DNA of 6,461 nucleotides from Chloroflexota bacterium (lineage in GTDB: Bacteria; Chloroflexota; Limnocylindria; Limnocylindrales; CSP1-4), in contig JACQEH010000248.1 of assembly GCA_016200675.1 (NCBI GenBank), forward strand, positions 1 through 6,461. The letters are read 5' to 3'. The notes under the pieces were generated by a model that worked only from the letters and a program-made list of their open reading frames with translations, was not told the DNA's origin and did no database searches. The translations under genes were made by a program, and so were the position numbers. Within the stretch, counting starts at the first letter, position 1. Each line of letters begins with the position of its first letter. Shown one piece after another: positions 1 through 5,721 of this stretch.

Positions 1-16
1 CGCCGGCTCGCCGGCG
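1..16. other. Perfect 6-bp inverted repeat at the end of yvcK
   Basis: CGCCGG (1-6), a CTCG loop (7-10) and CCGGCG (11-16) form a perfect stem with a tetraloop at the window edge, within the last visible yvcK codons. It could be part of an end-of-gene hairpin, but what follows on the transcribed strand is outside the window, so no T-run can be assessed. Confidence 0.3.
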
Positions 17-1330
17 CGCCGCCAGCTCACCCTCGGCCACGCGAAGCACGGCGGCGGCCAGGCGGGCGGGGTCATGGCGGTGGGCGTTGTCCGGATCCAC
101 GACGTCCTCGGTGGCGAGGGACGGCGCGGGATCGATCGCCGGGGGCCACCGAAGGCGGACCGACTCGGCCACCCACTGCTCGGGGACACGCGCGTCGAAG
201 CGGTCATTCGCCAGGACCACATCGACGAGGCCCGGACTCGTGTGCGCGACGAGGGCCTCGACGTGGTCGGCCAGGTCGTAGCCGGCCGTCTCGCCGGCCT
301 GGGTGGCGACGTTGCAGACGTAGATCCGGAGAACCGACGAGGCGGCCACGGCGTCCCGGACCTCGGGCACGAGGAGGGCTGGCAGGAGGCTCGTGAAGAG
401 ACTGCCGGGCCCCAGGACGATGACGTCGGCCTCGGCGATCGCGGCCAGTGCATCGGCGCCGGCGGCGACATCCGGCGGGGTGATCCAGACCCGCTCGATG
501 CCGGGCGTCCGCATGACGTTCGACTGGCCGGAGACGATGACCCCGTTGCGGGTCCGGGCGTGGAGGTTGATGGGCGTCGGGGAGACCGGCAGGACCTGGC
601 CGCGGACCGCCAGGACGCGGTTCATCCGGCGGACCCCCTCCTCGAAATCGCCGTCCTGGACGGCCGTCAGGGCCGCGATCAGGAGGTTGCCGATGGCGTG
701 CCCGCCGAGCGCTCCCGGAACCATCTCCACCGGCTCGCCGTCCGGCCGGTGCGCGCCCGGGAAGCGGTAGCCCAGGAGCTGCGACATGAGCGGCTCGGCG
801 TCGGCGAGGGCGGCGATGCAGTTGCGGATGTCGCCCACGGGCGGGATGCCGAGCTCCTCACGGAGGGCGCCCGACGAGCCGCCGTCGTCGGCGACGGTCA
901 CGATCGCGGTCAGGTTGCTGGTGTGCTCCTTCATCCCCCGCAGGAAGGCCGACAGGCCCGTCCCGCCGCCGATGGCGACGACCCGCGGCCCGCGGGCTAG
1001 GAAACGCTTCTGATAGATGACCTCGGCCAGGGACTGCTCCTCGTCGGCGGTCCGGAGGGGATCCGTGACCGCGCGCAGGACGCGCACGCCGCCGACGACC
1101 ACGAGGGCGACACCGAGCGTCCCGACAATGAGTCCCCGCAAGGGGTAGGGCAGGAACTGGAGGGTGATCCCGTCGAGGACCGCGCCCGCGAGCCCGCCGG
1201 GATGGACGTCCTGGGTGGCCTGGCGCACGACGTGGGCGACGGCCAGGGCAAGGAGCAGGAGGCCGGCGAAGACAACACCCAGCCAGCGCTTGATCCCGAT
1301 CCCCGGCGTCAGCCAGCGACGGAGATTCAC
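1..1330 (-). CDS. yvcK: YvcK/CofD-like protein (gluconeogenesis factor family) with N-terminal membrane anchor; 3' end just outside window
   Basis: Reading from GTG at 1330, which overlaps the rapZ stop (GTGA), the frame is open for 443 codons to the left edge. Seen: two hydrophobic segments, about 17-35 (WLGVVFAGLLLLALAVAHVV begins at 16) and 64-82, then a cytoplasmic CofD-like domain with VVAIGGGTGLSAFLRG (117-132), VADDGGSSG (146-154), PVGDIRNC (164-171), GGHAIGNLL (209-217), VSPTPINLHA (249-258) and LGPGSLFTS (306-314). These match the YvcK family, which binds UDP-sugars and is needed in B. subtilis for growth on gluconeogenic carbon sources and for cell-wall and shape homeostasis. B. subtilis YvcK is about 317 residues and soluble; the extra ~115 residues here are the membrane part. 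The visible end (a charged helix, then RRRAG) suggests the stop is very close. whiA commonly follows in Gram-positive gene order. Translation probably relies on coupling to rapZ. Confidence 0.95.
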   Translation of the reverse strand, partial: MNLRRWLTPGIGIKRWLGVVFAGLLLLALAVAHVVRQATQDVHPGGLAGAVLDGITLQFLPYPLRGLIVGTLGVALVVVGGVRVLRAVTDPLRTADEEQSLAEVIYQKRFLARGPRVVAIGGGTGLSAFLRGMKEHTSNLTAIVTVADDGGSSGALREELGIPPVGDIRNCIAALADAEPLMSQLLGYRFPGAHRPDGEPVEMVPGALGGHAIGNLLIAALTAVQDGDFEEGVRRMNRVLAVRGQVLPVSPTPINLHARTRNGVIVSGQSNVMRTPGIERVWITPPDVAAGADALAAIAEADVIVLGPGSLFTSLLPALLVPEVRDAVAASSVLRIYVCNVATQAGETAGYDLADHVEALVAHTSPGLVDVVLANDRFDARVPEQWVAESVRLRWPPAIDPAPSLATEDVVDPDNAHRHDPARLAAAVLRVAEGELAARRRAG

Positions 1331-2256
1331 GGGCGCTGGAGCTCCCGGTGGAAGACGCTGATCGGGGCGAAGCCCTGGTCGCGGAGCCACGCTGCGAGCT
1401 CCTCGGCCAGGACGATCGAGCGGTGCTGGCCGCCGGTGCAGCCGATGGCGATCGTCAGGCGGCTCTTGCCCTCGTCGGCGAAGGCCGGGATCGAGAAGGC
1501 CAGAAGCGGCTCGACGAGGGCGAGGAATCGCCCAGCCGCCGGCTGCGACAGGACGAAGCCCCGAACGGGCGCGGTGAGCCCGGAGTGATCGCGCAGCTCG
1601 GCCACGTAGTAGGGGTTGCGGAGGAACCGCGTGTCGAAGACGAGGTCGGCCTCGAGGGGCACGCCGAACTTGTAGCCGAAGCTCAGGAGCTGGATCGCCA
1701 TCCGGTCCGGCTCGAGGTCGCCGAGGCGGGCGAAGAGCTGCTCGCGGAGCTCCCGCAGCGCCAGGTCGGAGGTGTCGACGACGACATCGGCCTCCGCCCG
1801 GATGGGGTCCAGGAGGCGGCGCTCGTCGGCGATGGCGGCGGCGATCCCGCGGGTCTCCCCGAGGGGATGGCGATGGCGCGTCTCCGAGAACCTTCGGATG
1901 AGGACCTCGTCGCGGGCCTCCAGGAAGAAGACCTGGGGCCGGATGCCCCGCCCTTCGAGGGCGCCCCGGGTCGCCCGGTAGGCCGTCTCGGCATCGCCGG
2001 CCCGGACGTCGAGGACGATCGCCATCCGGGCGTAGCGCTTGGGATCCCAGGCCACGAGGTCGGCTAGGTTCGGCAGGAGCTCGCCCGGGAGGTTGTCGAC
2101 GACCACGTAGCCGAGGTCCTCGAAGAGTTTGGCCGCGGCCGTCTTGCCGCCGCCCGAGAGGCCGCTGAGGATCGCCACGTGGGAGCGGTCGGCGGCCGGC
2201 TCGAGCCGCGGCACCGTCTCGCTGCCCTCGCGCGGGATGCCGTCCTCGCTGGCCAT
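1327..2256 (-). CDS. rapZ: RapZ/YvcJ family nucleotide-binding protein (P-loop, RNase adapter family)
   Basis: This 309-residue protein belongs to the RapZ (YhbJ/YvcJ) family. Seen: Walker A GLSGGGKT (32-39); VVDNLP (52-57), a family hallmark; FSETRHRHPL (123-132); SFGYKFGVPLEADLVFDTRF (192-211) running into LRNPYY (212-217); and GCTGGQHRS (272-280) in the C-terminal domain. Known: in E. coli RapZ binds glucosamine-6-phosphate and directs RNase E to the sRNA GlmZ; in B. subtilis YvcJ hydrolyses GTP/ATP and affects competence. The GlmY/GlmZ role should not be assumed outside enterobacteria. The protein is about 20 residues longer than typical because of a poorly conserved N-terminus (1-24) before the P-loop strand. 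The P-loop has Gly-Gly-Gly-Lys-Thr where the family more often shows Gly-Ala-Gly-Lys-Ser/Thr, which should not disable it. Its TGA overlaps the next start as GTGA, so it is coupled to yvcK, its usual partner. Confidence 0.96.
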   Translation of the reverse strand: MASEDGIPREGSETVPRLEPAADRSHVAILSGLSGGGKTAAAKLFEDLGYVVVDNLPGELLPNLADLVAWDPKRYARMAIVLDVRAGDAETAYRATRGALEGRGIRPQVFFLEARDEVLIRRFSETRHRHPLGETRGIAAAIADERRLLDPIRAEADVVVDTSDLALRELREQLFARLGDLEPDRMAIQLLSFGYKFGVPLEADLVFDTRFLRNPYYVAELRDHSGLTAPVRGFVLSQPAAGRFLALVEPLLAFSIPAFADEGKSRLTIAIGCTGGQHRSIVLAEELAAWLRDQGFAPISVFHRELQRP

Positions 2257-2263
2257 CGCCGTC

Positions 2264-2269
2264 AGTCTA
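2264..2269 (-). promoter_or_regulatory. Candidate -10 element (TAGACT) for a leaderless rapZ transcript
   Basis: In the 31-bp tatC-rapZ gap the minus strand reads TAGACT, a match to TANNNT, followed by exactly seven bases (GACGGCG) and then the rapZ ATG. In high-GC bacteria that use leaderless mRNAs this spacing puts the transcription start on the A of the start codon. No convincing -35 is seen upstream (the sequence there is GC-rich and overlaps the tatC end), and no Shine-Dalgarno is present, which suits a leaderless start. One hexamer match can occur by chance. Confidence 0.35.
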
Positions 2270-2287
2270 CGCCGGGTCCGCGGCGCC

Positions 2288-3160
2288 TCAGCGCCCGCTC
2301 CGCCGGATGACCAGGATCGTGCCCTCGAAGAGGACGTAGAGGGTGATCCCGAGGACGGTGGGGCTGACGAGGTCGCCGCCCGGCGTCGCGACCGCCGAGA
2401 AGACCGCGATCCCCAGGATGATCGCCCGTCTTGACCGCCGAAGCCGTTCCGAGGTCACGATCCCGACCCGCGACAGGCCGACGAGGAGGATCGGGAACTC
2501 CATGAGCAGCCCGAAGGCGAGGAAGAGGGTGCTCACGAAGTCGAAGTACTCGCGGGCCGTCAGGAGGGCCTGGAGATCGGGGGTCTGGAAGCTCAGGAGG
2601 AAGATCGCGGCGAAGGGCAGGACGACGTAGGCGATGCCCACGCCGAGGACGAAGAAGGCGAGGGCCGCGGGAATCCAGGGCAGGATCGCCCGCCGCTCGG
2701 ACGCGGTCAGGCCCGGCGCGATGAACCGCCAGACGTGCCACAGGATCACCGGCATGGCCAGGATGATGCCGATGATGATCGAGATCCGGACACGGATCGC
2801 GAAGGGGTCGCCGATCGACAGGTAGATGAGGGGCTTGTCGGTGGGCAGCGGCGACTTCAGGAAGGCGATCGCATGCTCGCTCGCCAGGAAGCCGACGACC
2901 GCTCCGACGAGGACGGCCAGGATCGACCAGATGATCCGGTTGCGAAGCTCCGTGAGGTGATCCACCAGCGACATCACGGTCGCCGGCTCGCCGGGCGTCG
3001 GGCCGGGCGTTGGGGCCAGAGTCGCCGCGGGTGGAGCCTCGGCGGCCGGGATCAGGGCCATCGGCGGTTCGGTCGGAGTTGTCATGCCCGCGTCCGCCGC
3101 CCGGTCGGGCGGCGCCGAATCAGCGGGCGCACCGTCGCTCGAGGCGTCGTCGGGGGTCAT
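2288..3160 (-). CDS. tatC: Twin-arginine translocase subunit TatC
   Basis: This polytopic membrane protein is the receptor for twin-arginine signal peptides. Seen: HLTELRNRI (68-76), the first cytoplasmic signature with the conserved Glu71; PVILWHVWRFIAPGLTASER (137-156), including the PGL..(S)ER loop with Glu155; FGLLMEFPI (216-224) with the conserved membrane-embedded Glu221; and TPGGDLVSPTVLGITLYVLF (259-278), the usual last-helix signature. Several hydrophobic helices fall at about 76-93, 126-143, 160-190, 208-229 and 247-284, consistent with six segments. Family members are about 240-260 residues; this one is 290 because of a 62-residue Pro/Ala/Thr-rich N-terminal extension. The start is uncertain: the ATG at 3160 has AGGA almost touching it, while Met26 (3085), Met34 (3061) and Met63 (2974) lack clear ribosome sites. 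Met63 would give a standard-length TatC. It follows tatA by 27 bp in the same frame. Confidence 0.93.
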   Translation of the reverse strand: MTPDDASSDGAPADSAPPDRAADAGMTTPTEPPMALIPAAEAPPAATLAPTPGPTPGEPATVMSLVDHLTELRNRIIWSILAVLVGAVVGFLASEHAIAFLKSPLPTDKPLIYLSIGDPFAIRVRISIIIGIILAMPVILWHVWRFIAPGLTASERRAILPWIPAALAFFVLGVGIAYVVLPFAAIFLLSFQTPDLQALLTAREYFDFVSTLFLAFGLLMEFPILLVGLSRVGIVTSERLRRSRRAIILGIAVFSAVATPGGDLVSPTVLGITLYVLFEGTILVIRRSGR

Positions 3161-3187
3161 TCCTGGGGCCGCGGGGCGAGCGCCCGG

Positions 3188-3550
3188 TCAGGACGCCGGC
3201 GCCTCGGGACCGCTGGGCGAGGCCGGAACCTCGGCGACGGGCTGGGTAGCCACGGCGGCCGCGATGGGCGCAGCCGCCGCGATGGGCATGGCCTGGACCG
3301 GCGCCACCTGCGTGGCCACGGGGGCTGCCGTCGCTGCGGCGACCGGCGCGACCGGGGCCGGCGGGGCATCGGCGGTGATCGGCTCGAGGCTCGTGGCGTC
3401 CCTGACGTCCGTGGCGGCCTTCCGGAACTCCCGGATGCTCTTGCCGAGCGCCGAACCGACCTCGGGCAGCTTGCCCGGCCCGAGCACGACCAGGGCGATC
3501 ACGAGGATGATGATGAGTTCGGTGGGGCCGAGGTTTCCGATGAACGGCAT
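3188..3550 (-). CDS. tatA: Twin-arginine translocase subunit TatA (TatA/TatB type)
   Basis: This 120-residue protein forms the pore-type or membrane-destabilising component that, with TatC, exports folded proteins bearing twin-arginine signals. Seen: a short N-terminus, one short transmembrane helix (about 12-23, ELIIILVIALVVLG from 11), the hinge LGPGKLPEVG (23-32), then an amphipathic helix GSALGKSIREFRKAATDVRD (32-51). From about 58 to the end it is an Ala/Pro/Val-rich, probably disordered cytoplasmic tail. The family's usual FG..KLP hinge reads LGPGKLP here, and Glu11 precedes the helix; both traits lean toward TatB, so this could be a TatA that also does the TatB job, as in two-component TatAC systems. 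The ATG at 3550 places the helix correctly and no good Shine-Dalgarno precedes it. The stop is TGA, and the frame continues open into tatC after only nine codons (see finding). Confidence 0.93.
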   Translation of the reverse strand: MPFIGNLGPTELIIILVIALVVLGPGKLPEVGSALGKSIREFRKAATDVRDATSLEPITADAPPAPVAPVAAATAAPVATQVAPVQAMPIAAAAPIAAAVATQPVAEVPASPSGPEAPAS

Positions 3551-3572
3551 GTCGTCACGTGCTCTCGATGCG

Positions 3573-3590
3573 CCGCGGCGAAGCCCGCGG
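3573..3590. other. Inverted repeat in the pyrF-tatA gap
   Basis: In the 48-bp gap, CCGCGG at 3573-3578 is repeated as its own complement at 3585-3590 around a 6-nt loop. On the transcribed strand it can also fold as a 4+3 bp stem with one bulged G and a UUC loop. There is no T-run after it, so it is not a classical terminator. It could be a weak attenuator, an mRNA processing site, or chance in GC-rich DNA. Confidence 0.35.
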
Positions 3591-3598
3591 GACGGCGG

Positions 3599-4483
3599 CT
3601 AGGGTAGCACAGGGAGTCGGCCGGCCCACTCGGCGGCAGCCCTCGCGACGAGCTCCGCGGGATCGCCCGCGAGGTCACCTGCGACCCCTCCGGCCGCTGC
3701 ACCGGCGATGCCCCGGGAGACATTCACGAGGAGTCCCCCACCCGCCCGGCCCCCGGCCGGCGGCGCGATCGCGGAGCCATGTCGGAGGACCGGCTCGACC
3801 TCGCCGCCCTGGGCCCCGACCCCGGGCACCAGGAACGCCAGACCGGCTGCGATGGCCCGGATCCGGGCCAGCTCGACCGGCGCCGTGGCCCCGACGACGA
3901 GCCCCACGGTCCCGCCGGGCCCCCAGCCACCGGCGGCCCGGGCCACGCGGGCGTAGAGGGGTTCCGCGGGTGCCCCGGTCCCGCGATCCTCGGCGACCTC
4001 GAGCCCCTGCAGCTCACCGGCGCCGGGATTCGAGGTCCGGCAGAGGAGATAGGCGAAGCGGTCGAGGCGCTCGAGGAGCGGCGCCACGGCCTCCGCGCCG
4101 AGGTAGGGATTGACGGTCACGGCGTCGGCACCGAGGCCGTCGAAGAGCGCCGCGGCCTGCCGGGCGGCCGTTGTCCCGATGTCGCCCCGCTTGGCGTCGG
4201 CGATGACCGGGATGTCCGGCGGGATCGTCGCCCGGATGCGTTCCAGGGCCGCGTACCCGGCGGATCCGAAGGCCTCGAAGAAGGCCAGGTTCGGCTTGAA
4301 GGCAGCAGCGAAGGGAGCCGCGGCATCGATGATCAGGCGGCAGAAACGTTCGAGGCCGGCGAGGTCGCGGCCGAACCCGGCCGGGAGGCTCGCGACGTCC
4401 GGGTCGAGACCGACGCACAGGACCGTGCCACTCGTCGCGGAGCGCGCCGCGAGCCGCTCCAGGTAGGCGGGGCGCTCGGTCAT
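3599..4483 (-). CDS. pyrF: Orotidine 5'-phosphate decarboxylase (type 2 OMPDC)
   Basis: This 294-residue enzyme decarboxylates orotidine 5'-monophosphate to UMP, the last step of de novo pyrimidine synthesis, in the cytoplasm. Seen: CVGLDPD (23-29), FKPNLAFFEAFG (62-73), the catalytic tetrad region DAKRGDIG (96-103) with Asp96, Lys98 and Asp101, VNPYLG (124-129), RTSNPG (149-154), VVGATAPVELA (196-206), VPGVGAQGG (219-227) and NVSRGI (254-259), which closes the phosphate-binding end of the TIM barrel. The length and the DAKRGDIGTTA form fit the longer type 2 subfamily rather than the roughly 230-residue E. coli type. The start at 4483 is chosen for its ATGA overlap with the propeller stop; a longer in-frame start at 4594 would lie inside the propeller gene and adds residues with no family similarity. 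No Shine-Dalgarno sequence is visible, so coupling is likely. It ends in TAG, the only non-TGA stop in the window. No other pyr gene is present here. Confidence 0.96.
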   Translation of the reverse strand: MTERPAYLERLAARSATSGTVLCVGLDPDVASLPAGFGRDLAGLERFCRLIIDAAAPFAAAFKPNLAFFEAFGSAGYAALERIRATIPPDIPVIADAKRGDIGTTAARQAAALFDGLGADAVTVNPYLGAEAVAPLLERLDRFAYLLCRTSNPGAGELQGLEVAEDRGTGAPAEPLYARVARAAGGWGPGGTVGLVVGATAPVELARIRAIAAGLAFLVPGVGAQGGEVEPVLRHGSAIAPPAGGRAGGGLLVNVSRGIAGAAAGGVAGDLAGDPAELVARAAAEWAGRLPVLP

Positions 4484-5721
4484 GGAGCGGCGGACGGCCC
4501 CGAGGAGCCTCCGGTCGAGCCACCGGCCCCCGGGGCGCCGGCCGTCGGAACCGCGGTCGGGGCGGGGGTCGGCAGCTGCGAGGCCGGGATCCACCAGCCG
4601 GGGCGGGAGGCCGCGTCGAGGCCGGCCGAGATCGTGAGCTGGAGGGGCGAGCCCTTGAGGGCCGGAACGCCGCTCGTCGTCACGCCGACGGACCAGAGGT
4701 CGGTCACGCCGCCCGAGAGCGAGGGGTAGGCGATCGTGTCGCCGGCCGGGGACCAGACCGGATCGAAGCTCCGTTCGTCGTTCGTGACCCGGAGGAGCTC
4801 GGTCCCCCGCGCGGCATCGAGGATCACGATGTCCGTCCCGAAGGTCGTCGTCCTCGTCGCGGCGATGAAGCGGCCGTCCGGCGACCAGGCCGGCGACGTG
4901 TAGCCGGGTCCGGTGACGGCCGTCGCCTGGGCCGTCCCGACGTCGTAGCGCATGATGACCGGCGCCCCGCGTGACCCGTCGCGACCGTTCTTCACGAAGA
5001 GGAGCGAGCGGCCGTCGGGCGACCAGGCCGGGTCCTGGTGGCCGAGCGGCGCGTTCTCAGGCACCTTGAGGGCGGTGAGCTTGCCGGTGGCCGGGTCGAA
5101 GGACTTGAGGACCACGTCGCCCTTCGTCGGATCGGGCCCGTCCGTGACCACCACGATGGTCGTGCCGTCCGGGGAGGCGACGGGCTGTCGCAGGAACGTC
5201 GACCAGATGTAGGTGCCCGTCGAGATCCGCCCCTCCAGGAGCGCTTCCGCGGGCGTGGCGCCGTCGGCCCTGATGCGCATGAGGGTCGGGGTCTCGAGGC
5301 TGAAGCGACGACCCACGCCGTTCACCCGCCAGAGGCCCGTCTCAGCGACGGTGCGGATGAAGTAGATCCACTCTCCGTCGGCGGAGAAGGACGCCATCGA
5401 GTCCTGCCCACCCGAGGTCCGGGCCGTGGCGGTTGCCCCGTGCTGGAGCCAGATGTTGCCGGCCTTCACGTACAGGATCCGTCCCGGCACGTTCGCCCGG
5501 GGGTCGACGATGACGACGTTCGACGGCGTCGGCGTCTGGATGGGGCCGTTGCCGCCGCCACCGTCCTTGCCGCCTCGTGCGAGCGGGAGGTTGCCGGTGA
5601 GCAGCGCGAGGCTGAGGGCCGCGATGACGAGGAGCCCAAGGCCCGCCGCAAGGTCCGCGAGCGGGAGTGTCCCGGTAGAGAGGCGCAGGGGGCCCGGCCC
5701 GCCGATCCGTCGCGGGGTCAT
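4480..5721 (-). CDS. Membrane-anchored TolB-like (PD40/WD40-like) beta-propeller protein, function unknown
   Basis: The protein is 413 residues. The ATG at 5721 was chosen because it overlaps the recJ stop (ATGA) and because the hydrophobic anchor begins shortly after it. The frame stays open far upstream, but only as a shadow of recJ. Seen: a basic N-terminus (RR at 4-5), one hydrophobic segment at about 21-42 (uncleaved anchor or signal peptide), a Gly-rich linker (49-60), then propeller blades with PD40-type signatures: ASFSADGEWIYFIR (110-123), VASPDGTTIVVV (181-192), PAWSPDGRSLLFV (231-243), PAWSPDGRFIAATR (277-290) and PVWSPAGDTIAYPS (321-334). A Thr/Pro/Gly/Ser/Ala-rich low-complexity tail fills 381-413. 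Family knowledge: such blades occur in TolB and related periplasmic or cell-surface proteins that usually bind proteins or peptides. No catalytic motif is visible. The placement with most of the chain outside the membrane is inferred. It is not true TolB, since no tol-pal genes are near. Its stop overlaps the pyrF start by ATGA. Confidence 0.85.
   Translation of the reverse strand: MTPRRIGGPGPLRLSTGTLPLADLAAGLGLLVIAALSLALLTGNLPLARGGKDGGGGNGPIQTPTPSNVVIVDPRANVPGRILYVKAGNIWLQHGATATARTSGGQDSMASFSADGEWIYFIRTVAETGLWRVNGVGRRFSLETPTLMRIRADGATPAEALLEGRISTGTYIWSTFLRQPVASPDGTTIVVVTDGPDPTKGDVVLKSFDPATGKLTALKVPENAPLGHQDPAWSPDGRSLLFVKNGRDGSRGAPVIMRYDVGTAQATAVTGPGYTSPAWSPDGRFIAATRTTTFGTDIVILDAARGTELLRVTNDERSFDPVWSPAGDTIAYPSLSGGVTDLWSVGVTTSGVPALKGSPLQLTISAGLDAASRPGWWIPASQLPTPAPTAVPTAGAPGAGGSTGGSSGPSAAP

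Noticed and set aside
434..441. GCGATCGC octamers, here and elsewhere (for example near 2865), resembling cyanobacterial HIP1
   Set aside because: Only a few copies occur, and CGATCG-rich octamers are common by chance in this composition. The protein styles do not point to cyanobacteria.
74..1000. Long plus-strand open frame (308 codons) opposite yvcK
   Set aside because: It is rich in Arg, Gly and Asp with no recognisable motif, and lies antisense to an unmistakable YvcK reading frame. Such frames are expected when GC-rich genes have few A/T-containing stops.
3161..3187. Short GGGC/GCCC stem just after the tatA stop as a terminator
   Set aside because: The stem is only 4 bp, has no T-run, and sits within a tight operon. 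It is mentioned only as context for the UGA finding.
2735..3607. 290-codon plus-strand frame antisense to tatC and tatA
   Set aside because: Composition is Arg/Gly/Asp-rich with no motif or membrane segment, and it spans two well-supported minus-strand genes and their gap.
4484..4594. Longer PyrF start adding 37 residues
   Set aside because: The added residues lie inside the propeller coding region, do not resemble the OMPDC N-terminus, and the ATGA overlap at 4483 explains the true start.
3779..4729. 316-codon plus-strand frame antisense to pyrF
   Set aside because: It is a shadow of pyrF and the propeller end, with no domain signature.
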